Position numbers and translations under genes: made by a program
NCBI GenBank assembly: GCA_014529385.2
Contig: CM043945.1
Coordinates: 98,863,463 to 98,927,462 of the forward strand
Source of the DNA: Adiantum capillus-veneris
Taxonomy: Eukaryota > Streptophyta > Polypodiopsida > Polypodiales > Pteridaceae
Length of the DNA stretch: 64,000 nt
Reading direction: 5' to 3'
Part shown: positions 33,772 through 42,931 of the stretch, piece after piece
How positions within the stretch are numbered: the stretch's first letter is position 1
How the letters are laid out: the number at the start of each line of letters is the position of its first letter
Notes under the pieces: model-generated
Databases searched by the model: none
The model's input: the letters and a program-made list of their open reading frames with translations, nothing else
What the model was told of the DNA's origin: nothing

Positions 33772-34216
33772 TTGTTCACACTGTAAACTACCTCACATTC
33801 TCTAGTCATGTCCAATCCCTGCACACCTCGGTCTAGAGATGCACGGAGATCAAAACCACTGGGTTATAATCTCGTCTTTATTGGTCAATGCCTATATTTG
33901 TGGGTACAAGAAATCTACACACCCACGTCTACATAATAGTGCATGTAGTGGACAAAGTCTCTTTGCCTCTTCTCTAGCTGTAGCATTTCACAGCATCTTA
34001 ACAACTTTTCACAGTAGATCTTTTCACCGTTCGTTTAAATCTAATTTTTTTACCGTAATCTCGAAGGTAGACTCTGATATAAAAACTCAATCCAAAATCT
34101 TATCTTAAATCTAACCTAATTGAACATGTGGTGATTCGCTCCATTGAAGGGTAAAAGACATACCAATGGGGCTACTAGCTATGTAGATGTGAATGGGCCT
34201 CACATATACAAATACT
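33694..34216. other. CACTA internal sequence, (CT)n, no gene seen
   Basis: (CT)n at about 33727-33771 with one interruption, then A/T-rich sequence without a convincing frame. Confidence 0.5.
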
Positions 34217-34612
34217 TCAATCCAAGAGTTTAATACTCTCACCTCTCCACCCCGTCGATCCATGACCTAGGTGATGGGACAAAATACTCCTCAAAGCTGG
34301 CCCAGTCGCCACTCCCCAGGTGATGGGATAATCCTGTCTTGGTGCAAACTCTTGCTGCGTCACTTTGCTGCCACCACCTGTTTGGATTGGTCGTCCTCTC
34401 CTCCCTGATACCCCTCCACTCCTCTCTTTCACGCTAGCCAGGTCAGGCATCTATGTATTTGACCTCCGATGCTTCATGTAGTCGCGCATGCATCTCCTCA
34501 TCCAAGCATTGTCAAATGTATTCTCCAGAGAGGGAGCTGAAAACTCCCGATGCAACATCGCAATAAGATAATCCTTAGAGGCTTTATCCTGATCCCTCCA
34601 AGAGACCATGAC
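34217..34612 (-). pseudogene. second Transposase_24-like fragment
   Basis: Minus-strand reading from about 34612: KASKDYLIAMLHREFSAPS, WMRRCMRDYMKHRRSNT, an in-frame TAG at 34451-34453, then PDLASVKERSGGVSGRRGRP in the same frame. It parallels the 31623-32045 protein (MLHDEFPVPTRDDLF...RMREYCKHKR), so it is a diverged copy of the same domain. Confidence 0.55.
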
Positions 34613-34879
34613 AGACTACAGTGTGTCAAAAAACCTGTTTACACAACTGTTGTATGCGGCCCATCACTTGCTTCCCCTCAGGGTCATAATGGTCTCATCG
34701 GACATACGATTGATGAGGTAGGCGTATCACTTTGGCATGTCCCTCCCGTGAACTATAGCAACCCTGTCCGATGAATGCTCATCATCTAGGCCTCTAGGTG
34801 ACCCCGACGCAGTGTTCGGGTCACTCCTCAGCATCTCCGACGCAGTGGCCAGGACACCACTCTCAAACGTGTAGGCGGT

Positions 34880-35150
34880 ATAATCCTTCAGTGTACTCAA
34901 AATAAACCTAAATCTAACCTAAATAAACTTAAATCTAATCTAACGTAAATCTAAATCTAACCTTATCTTAAACGATAAAAAGAGGAAAATGGTATAACTT
35001 TTCTATCACCCAAGCGTGGTAGATTGGTTATGTCATTTAACTCTTCAATAACAAGTAAATAACGTAAATAAACCTAAATCTAAATCTAACGTAAATAAAC
35101 CTAAATCTAATCTAACGTAAGTCTACATCTAACCTAATCTTTAAGGTCTT
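34880..35150. repeat. degenerate CTAAAT-type short tandem repeats
   Basis: Runs of AAATAAACCTAAATCTAA-like words at 34900-34970 and 35058-35145. The second run interrupts the first SINE-like unit. Confidence 0.8.
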
Positions 35151-35575
35151 TTGGGATAGTTTCATACGACGTTAAAACTCTCTTCTTCCCGTATGTGTGT
35201 GTGGGTGTGTGTGTGCCAATAAAAAGAGAAAAATGGTATAACCTTTCTATCACCCGAGTGTGGTAGATTGGTTATGCCATTTTCCTCTTGAATAACAGGT
35301 CTTGAGTTCAACTCCTCGTCGGCTAGATCTTTAAGGTCTCTTGAATTAGTTTCCTACGACGTTAAATTAAACTCTCTTCTTCTCGGATGTGTGTGGGTGT
35401 GTGTGCACGCCAAGAAAAGGAGAAAAATGGTATAACTTTTCTATCACCCAAGTGTGATAGATTGGTTATGCCATTTCCCTCGTGAATAACAGGTCTTGAG
35501 TTCAACTCCTCGTCGACTAGATCTTTAAGGTCTCTTGGGATAGTTTCCTACGATGTTAAGACTCTCTTCTTCTTC
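34978..35575 (+). repeat. three tandem tRNA-related (SINE-like) units
   Basis: Units begin near 34978, 35216 and 35410 with AAAATGGTATAAC[CT]TTTCTATC. Units 2 and 3 contain TGGTAGATTGG or its TGATAGATTGG variant (box A, TRGYNNANNNG) and GTTCAACTC (box B, GWTCRANNC), about 45 bp apart. Unit 1 has lost box B to CTAAAT repeats. The units share TCTTTAAGGTCT and end in CTCTTCTTC. Tandem SINE-like units are unusual; a decayed tRNA gene cluster is the alternative. Confidence 0.5.
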
Positions 35576-35588
35576 TTCTTCTTCTTCT

Positions 35589-35623
<35 letters not shown>

Positions 35624-35690
35624 CCTCTCTCAATGTGTGTGTGCATTATTTTTTTAGCATGTGTGTGTGCGTTTTTTTGTTTATGCATGT

Positions 35691-35754
<64 letters not shown>

Positions 35755-35763
35755 AAAAACACA

Positions 35764-35831
<68 letters not shown>

Positions 35832-35897
35832 AATAGGGGAAGGGAACATGAGAGGGAGGAGAGGGAAGGAGCATACCTGGCTCTCCTTCCTCTCCTC

Positions 35898-35941
<44 letters not shown>

Positions 35942-35945
35942 AGAA
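35566..35945. repeat. compound microsatellite: (CTT)n, (CT)n, (GT)n, (GA)n
   Basis: (CTT)n at 35566-35594, (CT)n at 35594-35620 and about 35692-35752, (GT)n at 35766-35799 running into (GA)n to about 35822, and (GT)n at 35903-35940. Frames over it are artefacts. Confidence 0.97.
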
Positions 35946-36182
35946 GAAAGAGAGAGAGGGAGAGCGCACATTACCTTTGCTTGCTTGAGCGCACGCCGAA
36001 AACTCATATCTGAGTTTTCGGACGCTCTCGGTTATTTTTTTACCCCTGACGACGTCTCTATAGGAGTCGCTATGAACGTCTCTAAGTTACTTATAATTTA
36101 GCGACGTGCATACGATGCCTATAGCGACACCGTGGATTTTCACATTTGAGCGTCGCACTGCGAGCGTCGCCAATATTAAGTA

Positions 36183-36194
36183 CCTCTTGTAGTG
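36183..36194 (-). repeat. CACTA terminal inverted repeat (right end)
   Basis: CCTCTTGTAGTG, complement of CACTACAAGAGG. Followed by CAT of the host element. Confidence 0.8.
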
Positions 36195-36196
36195 CA

Positions 36197-36430
36197 TGTT
36201 AAATATTCTTTTTTAATCTTTTTAAAGGACTCTCAAGCATTATCACTATTTTTAATGCTTCATTTATATAAATTCTCTGTAAAAAATATAAATGCACACA
36301 ATTTGCATGTTAAATATTCTTTTGTATCTTTTTAAAGAGCATCAATTATCATCCCTTTTTGATTGCTACATTTACATAAATTTTATGTAAAAAAGTGTGT
36401 GAACACAATTTGCTAGTTCAATTTGTATAC
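36197..36430. repeat. A/T-rich tandem repeat of the hAT composite
   Basis: Two units (about 36197-36310 and 36310-36420) share CATTTA[CT]ATAAATT and ACACAATTTGC. A third related unit lies at 31480-31560 on the other side of the CACTA insertion. Confidence 0.7.
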
Positions 36431-36796
36431 TTCCAATATTTTAAATGTTTTTAAAGTTTTTAAGTCGGTGTGTGCTTTGTTTGAAATAGTATGTGCGCAC
36501 GGAGAAAATATAAGTTAAAAATTCAATATATGCTAAAATGTGCCAGAATGTTAATATGTATTGTTTGATCTGAAATAAGTACTTATAAATCACTTGTTTG
36601 AACTGCATTTTACACATGTAACAGATTTCAATTTTAAGTGAAGATTATTATTAATTTTTATCAATATTTCCTTGCACATTTGTTAAAGTCTTCAAGTGGT
36701 GGTTAAGAGTTTACATGAGATAGTGTGAGAGTGTTAGTGTCATTCGCAACCATGAATTTGTATTTGATATGCTATTTTTTATTGTCCAGTGCAAAT

Positions 36797-38150
36797 ATGA
36801 CGCCATATCAAAAGAAATGTATTATGCGTGCCATTCGTAAAGAATGTATTTTGGCAATCTCATCATGTGCAACTGATCGTGATGTCTACATCAAAGACAT
36901 CACTAGCGCTATATGGGAGAACACAAAGTGGAGGTTGCGACTTGAAGGCCAATAAGACTTATTGCTTCCAGCAGGGATACGAGAATTTGACTCCCACCAC
37001 AAGGTTAGGACAATGTTGGGCAATATGAAAGTATGTTGCAGAGACTTAAAGGAAGATATCCCACTTGCCTGCAACATATCAAAATTAGAGCTCTGGGATA
37101 AATTGTGGAAAGAAAAAAAGGTAAAGATGAAGCGTGTGAAAGCGCACGACTAAGCAGCCTTACCCAAGAGATTGAAGATGGCCCAAGATGTGCAAGCAGC
37201 TTTGGGGGGTCGATCCGATGCCAGCGGCACTGGCACAATCATGCACACTGCTTTGAATGCAAAGTGCACTCATCTTGTCGGCATCCCTCACGAAGCCTTG
37301 GTAGAAGGTATGAGAATTGGAGCAGGCTCCTTCGGTGTGTGCACATTGTACACCATCAAAGGCATCTCATTTTTTCCATACCACATTACATATGTGGGAA
37401 AATGTTACAAGGGAGGGAGTGAGGCAAATTTTGACAGCTTTCAGACAGAGCAAGGAATGCAAACGCTTTACCCCTCCATTGTAAGGTGCATTGGGTTTAC
37501 TACCGAAGCTCCTTGGATCACAATATTCTCATACTACAATGGGGGTAGCGTGGGCGACATGATGTGTCGCTTATCGTTCGCTCACGGATTGTTCAAACGA
37601 CACATGCACAGGCTACAACACGGCTGGAGGTCATTGCCTGTAGAAAATCTTCCTATAAGCGAGATAGACACGATGCGGATCAAAGCAGTGATCGAGCAGA
37701 TGCCAACCATTTGTCATGCCTTAATCGACGGCGTTGCGGCTGCCCAGTCGGCTGGTATAGTGCATAGTGACCTGCATTCATTCAACATAATGTTGGACTT
37801 TACTCACTCCAATAAACCCTAATCGGCATCATTGATTGGGGTATGATGCTGAGAACACGAGCTAAGCGTGTAGCAAATAATTATCTGCATCCAAGCGCAC
37901 AATTGATGCATACACAAAAGCGAGTGACATTTATGCATTGGGCTACCTATTTGACAGGCTAACAGATTTTTGGAGTACAACTAGAAAAGTTTATTTTCCA
38001 GAAGAAGTTTTTCACCACCGGACGAAGATGTTATGAGGGCTATTTGAATTAAAGTAGATTATTGGATGAAGTTAAAAGAGCGGAACCAAAGAAGGAATGC
38101 TTCCGACGTGTTGATATTTTTCGAAGAACATTTGAACTTACACCATCATT
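36797..38150 (+). pseudogene. protein-kinase-like ORF captured in the hAT composite
   Basis: The upstream frame (from ATG 36797) is helix-rich and basic (TPYQKKCIMRAIRKE..WENTKWRLRL), with a stop at 36953 and a shift. Frame 37172-37822 then carries a kinase fold: Gly-rich loop IGAGSFGVCTLY (about 37315), YVGKCYKG as the likely ATP-binding Lys, EQGMQTLYPSIVRCIGF, YYNGGSVGDMM, and catalytic loop VHSDLHSFNIML (HRDLxxxN with R to S). After a shift come IGIIDWGMM (DFG position) and SDIYALGYLFDRLTD (subdomain IX). Core catalytic Asp and Asn are kept. Not related in sequence to the neighbouring transposase; probably a captured or accessory gene, now broken. Confidence 0.65.
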
Positions 38151-38485
38151 TTATTCGATTTAAACATTTCTATGATATATATATGTTTTGTCCAGGGTAT
38201 TCTTTTTTTTATTGAAGTGTATTATCTGGTTTGAAGTGGTTCACCTAATTGAGTCAATTATCTTTAGTCATTTCAAATTTTTCATTTAACTGCCAGTATT
38301 TCAAATTTTCCTTGTGGTTCAATTAGTCACATTTGTTGTGGTTTGATTTAGTGGATTCCGTGCACTTTCCCTGTGAACGAGAAGTTGCTATATCCTGCAT
38401 CTGTGAGACTGTTGAATCGTGAGAATATATATTTACGAATGATATTGAATATTTGTTTATCTATTGACTATAGCTCTAAGAGAAA

Positions 38486-39518
38486 ATGGCTGATGAAGAA
38501 TAAGATATTGGCACCCAATCACTGCCCGATGATCAACAACAAGCGACTGTTAATGCATTTCAGTGCATGAAGTCTCTGACACACGGCATGTCGGCACAAC
38601 AAGCAACGCGCACTCCTTACCAACTCTCAAAGTGGGCAAATCCAAACCACATGCAATGGAAAGAGATCAATAAAGAAGTGATAAAGGACATGATCAAGAC
38701 AATATGGCCATGTGAGGATGCAGAGATCAAGAAAGGAAGGTGGAAGGTTTCGAAGTGCAGCCATGATGCGATCAAAGAAAACGCTGAGAGGATTTATTTG
38801 GAGGTTTATGGCCATCCCCTGCACAATGCAGATTGTGCGCTATTTTGCAAATATGTTATATGTTCACTTTGTGAAATAGCCACCAGTAGACTTCTCATCA
38901 AAGGAGACAACTGTTGCCACTCATGATTTAAGGGGGAGTTGTGTCACTTTCACTCGAGATGAGCTGGCATTGATAGTGGAAGGCACCGACCTACAGTTAA
39001 AAAGAGAGAAGGATATTTAAATGACACTGTTGGCAGAGAAAGATGTAGAAATAACACGGCTTTCTATAGCCACCAAGACACCCAAACCCTCACAAGGCCG
39101 GATGGAGAAAAGCATTCACCGCTCAAGTCAGGACGTTCAAAATCTGACACAACAAGTGAATCCAACACCTGTACAAGGTACACACATCATCCACCTTGTC
39201 ATGCATCCGGAGTTGGTCCCCTCTTCTACTTCAGATGCATCCTCATCTTCCCCATGTCCAGTTTGCTACAAGAATATTGATGGATGGAGTGGATATTATA
39301 CATTGACATGTGGTCATTATTATCATTTAATTGGTCTTATTCGTTTAATGCAAAATAGTAGTCCATGTGCAATCTGTTCACAAGATATTCCACAAGGAGT
39401 ATATATTATGTTTGGCATGGCAAAAAAATATAAATTCAAGCAAGCACGCCCAGATACCCCTAGCACAATTAGAAATCTGTTTGATGAGCAAGATGCTGCT
39501 TCAGGGCAACACAATTGA
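38486..39518 (+). pseudogene. RING-like protein ORF in the hAT composite
   Basis: A start MADEE at 38486 is followed by a TAA at codon 6, then an open frame to 38926: TPYQLSKWANPNHMQWKEIN and KKGRWKVSKCSHDAIKENAE, a helix-rich domain of unknown family. After a shift, frame 39021-39518 has a Ser/Thr-rich linker and a RING-like domain, CPVC...YYTLTCGHYYHL...SPCAIC. The spacing fits RING-H2 but the Cys expected after the H-x2-H pair is absent. The first domain begins with TPYQ like the kinase ORF, perhaps a shared module. Possible E3 ligase-like ancestry; function unknown. Confidence 0.55.
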
Positions 39519-39810
39519 GATTGACAAACTATGTACTATCACGAATATGAAGCATTGTAATTACTCAAAACACATTTGAATACAAGGTGTTTTACAATGG
39601 TTTTTGACATTTACTCGTTCTACTCTCAAGCTATATTCAATCAGTTGTGTTGTTATCTAGTTCTAAGTCTGAGTGTTGTGGTTCTCCTTGTTATTCAACC
39701 TCCACATCTATTATCAAATTCTCTTCTATATCGTCTACAATGCGTTGAGATACACCAACATTGAACTCTTATTCATCTTCGTTTTGATAATCATACAACC
39801 AGGTTGGCAT
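39519..39810. other. intergenic between RING-like ORF and hAT transposase 3' end
   Basis: The two convergent genes are separated by about 290 bp of A/T-rich DNA with no recognised element. Shared terminator sequence is plausible but not demonstrable. Confidence 0.4.
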
Positions 39811-41837
39811 TTACTCCTCGTAGCCAGCACTTTCAATGTGATTTAATATCTTTTCATTGCAAAACATATAAACTAATTTTTCTGCTCTGTCTGCTAATAG
39901 TCTGTTGCAAATAGTGCTGTGAACATACTTGTACATACTCCAGTTTCTCTCTGAACTTGAGTTTGTTGCACATTGTGCGAGTACTTTCATTGCAAGGGGA
40001 TGTAAGGTAGAGTAATGCTCTCCACCATTCATCATCCACCACTTCCATGCAGGTTGCTCTTTTCCCATTACCTGTACAAAGTCATTTGAAAAGGACCTTC
40101 TTTTAATCTAAATGCACTCATTTCTTTGATGCAATCAATTTGGTCCTGAACATTGGAGTAGAACGTGTTGACCACGTGATAGAAATCTCTTACCACCTCT
40201 GTATTGGACATCATATCTAAATTCCAATACTCTGGATTGAGCATGTAAGCAACACTATGGAGTGGACTATGAGCGCTCTTCCACCTTGCATGAAAATACT
40301 TAGCCAAAATTTTTTGTTGTTTACCAGAGAATGGTAATCTTCACTCCTTCTCTACTACAGACTCTTTCAACTCTTCACGATTTTCAAAACTCTGTTGGAC
40401 TGACCACCATGTCATCCACACTTTGCCCAAGTTTGGCGCCCTTTGATCAAGATTGCGGATCGCAAACATAACGAGCATAATTTTATAGTATGCATCCATT
40501 ACACTCCTCCACCAAGCAACCTTGTTTACATTGCCATGTAGACATGTAATTTTATCTTTTACTTTTTCTTTCTGCTCAAGTTGCCATTCATCAAAGGCCG
40601 CACAATTGAATGTGTCAATCACAACACATTTAGTACGGAGAAGTGATTCCAAGGTATAAAAGTGTGTGCAAAACCGAGTTTCAACAGGAAGTTTCAACAT
40701 CACTGACATGCGCATCCTATACAAATCGAGCACTCTTAGTCGTTTCAAGATAAATTTCACAACCTAATGTGTTGTATCAATTATTTTGGCGAACCATGTG
40801 GTGTTTTCGCTAGTGTACCAATCTTTCAGCACCAAGTTTAAGCTGTGCGTATTTCAACCATTGGTAAAAATGTACGGAAAGCACTTCTTTATTAATTTAC
40901 TGGCGTTCTTACAATTCTTTGCGTTGTCCATGACTACTTGAAAAACATGTTCAGCACCAATTTCTTTAATTACATTAAACAAGACCTCAGAAATGTATTT
41001 GCTACTTTTAATTGTGCCAAAACTATCAATCACCTTTATAAACGTTTCTTCCCTTGGACAAACCAACATTACATTGATCAATGATATTCTCTAAACATTT
41101 GACCAGCCATCACTCATAATCGTACATCCTGAAAGAAAAATATTCCCAAGTATTATTTTGCCAACTCGCTCTTTGACTTTGATGTAACATTTGTCCAAGA
41201 AAAAATTTCTTATTGTGTGATAAGAAGGAGCTGAAAATCCTGGACCAAACTCATCGATTTTCTTCCAAGCAGCCTTCCAATGATTACTGTCTACCATGAC
41301 CAAAGCACTTTCAGTAAAGAATATTGCTTTGGCGTGTGCGGTTTGTGCTTCTTCTAGAGACTACACTCGAAAGATTTGATGTAATGATTTTTGACGCATT
41401 TGACAAAGTTCACCTTCATTGTGACGTTTAAAAGGAACACTTCCTGGAATTTCCTCTCCTTGCGCAGGTTGTTCTCCAAGGTTAGTTGGCATCACTACAC
41501 GATCTCCGGAGTTAATATTTGGCTCTGGAAGCTCTTGACTCAAAGCCACAGAGCTATATATCTGTTGTCTCTTGCCACCCTTTTTGGCGAGCTCTTCTCT
41601 CAAACACTTTGCAACCATAGGTGCTTGAGGATGTTCACATTTCTTAGGACTGTTTTTAGTGCTACCCAGAAAATGATCCCTAATACGTGGTGCACCACCT
41701 GATTTTGTTGTGTGATAAAATTTACATTGCCACTCCATATATCGGCCGCATATGTTGTGAGCATAATCCCACTCTTTGCCAGGAGCTTTTTTATTCTTTG
41801 GCTTCTTCGTACCACTTGTGCCCACATTTTGCTCCAT
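39811..41837 (-). pseudogene. hAT transposase (BED, DUF659, hAT-C)
   Basis: Minus strand from ATG 41837. A BED-type zinc finger region (WDYAHNICGRYMEWQCKFYHTTKSGG..RIRDHF) comes first, then DUF659 blocks (FGPGFSAPSYHTIRNFFL, GCTIMSDGWSN, FQVVMDNAKNCKNASKLI) and a central hAT region. The C-terminal dimerisation domain follows (PAWKWWMMNGG, LHPLAMKVLAQCATNSSSERNWS, RAEKLVYMF). From 41837 to 40068 everything is one frame, interrupted by stops at 41361 (TAG), 41091 (TAG), 40854 (TGA), 40764 (TAG) and 40341 (TGA). One frameshift near 40070 precedes hAT-C. Full length is about 670 codons, usual for the family. Confidence 0.9.
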
Positions 41838-42342
41838 TGCTTTTAAATTAAAAATGAAGACAAAAGAACAAGATGTTCAGTTTTTGAAACATTTTTCTTA
41901 TTTTTAATATATGTTATAATTTAAAAACCATTCAATATGAAAGTAACCATGATGCACAATATGAGATTTTCAGTGCACGCTAGTCAATCCACATATCGAT
42001 CACCTATATTGTGAGCAACCATACACATTGCAATGTAGTCTATGCATGACATAATAACTATAACAATGCTATGAATCTCTCTATGCAATTATTATTATAA
42101 TGATTATTTATATGTCCACTTTGATTTGCAAACAATAAGACACATCTAATTTCATTTGCTACAAAAAAAAAAACGAAAGAAATAAAATATATGATTGGTC
42201 ATTTCATGCACTAATAATCTATCATAATACATAATGCACTCTCTATATAAACCAATTCATAAACTAACGCAAATAAATCTTCAATCTAATCACTCAATTG
42301 AGTGACTACTTGTACCCAATGAAGGATTGTAGCTGACCCATG
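41838..42342. other. 5' region of the hAT transposase, no gene
   Basis: A/T-rich, about 500 bp up to the copia insertion; it continues at 47521. Likely promoter side of the transposase on the minus strand, but no specific element was identified. Confidence 0.4.
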
Positions 42343-42569
42343 TGTTACCATATACATGTGGTAGTGATGTGTGTGAACACACTAGGACCGCCGGGGCATT
42401 TTTTCCCTCTTTAGGAGGTTTTTTCTCTCGTGCATTGCATATACGCCCATCACTCTAGGGCTATCTATTTTTCCATAGCACACTAAGTAACACACTCTCT
42501 ATTGTGTGCCTTGAGCTTCCTTCGTCTTCTCCAAGCTGTGTGTGTTTCTCTGCAACCCTAATTCCAACA
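42343..42569 (+). repeat. 5' LTR of the copia element
   Basis: 227 bp, TGTTACCATA...ATTCCAACA. Short for copia but within the plant range. It contains CTATCTATTTTTCC and other A/T-rich words but no clear TATA box. Confidence 0.98.
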
Positions 42570-42571
42570 AT

Positions 42572-42586
42572 TGGTATTAGAGCAGG
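42572..42586 (+). other. copia primer-binding site (tRNA-iMet type)
   Basis: TGGTATTAGAGCAGG, two bases after the LTR. The plant initiator-Met PBS is TGGTATCAGAGC; there is one substitution in the core. Confidence 0.9.
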
Positions 42587-42931
42587 TTACGTCCTCCCGG
42601 GCTTAGTCGCCAGCTACTCCAGCACATGCCTGCTCACTTTCTCCGATTTCAGTGAGATTTGGCGAGCGTTCGCAGGTCGACAAATATTTTGGGACAGCTC
42701 GAAGAGCTTGGTCTGCTCAAAATTTTGATTTGGGCTCATTTCGGCCTCCGTTTCCACTACGAGCAGTACTGCACAGGCTATTTCGTCATTTTGTGCAGAT
42801 TTTCTGTCAGTGCCGTTTTCTGCATAACAGGTGCCTTATAGTCTTCTACGGTTTGTGCTATATAGCACAAGTTGTTCCCGCTCCATTTCTCCTATTTTCG
42901 GGCAATTTTCACATCAGGTGCAGCATTTACC

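Larger units (their letters stand above)
31561..36194 (-). mobile_element. CACTA (En/Spm) remnant inserted in the hAT composite
   Basis: The right end, CCTCTTGTAGTG (36183-36194), is the complement of CACTACAAGAGG, the classic CACTA terminus. GCGACG-type subterminal words lie inside it. TNP2-like and Transposase_24-like fragments lie on the minus strand. An A/T-rich repeat of the host element present at about 31480-31560 resumes at 36197, which brackets the insertion. No CACTA terminus was found at the left edge, so that border is approximate and probably truncated. Confidence 0.7.

Noticed and set aside
35220-35330. A functional tRNA gene
   Set aside because: Pol III boxes fit but the acceptor stem does not pair convincingly and the unit is repeated in tandem with non-tRNA flanks.
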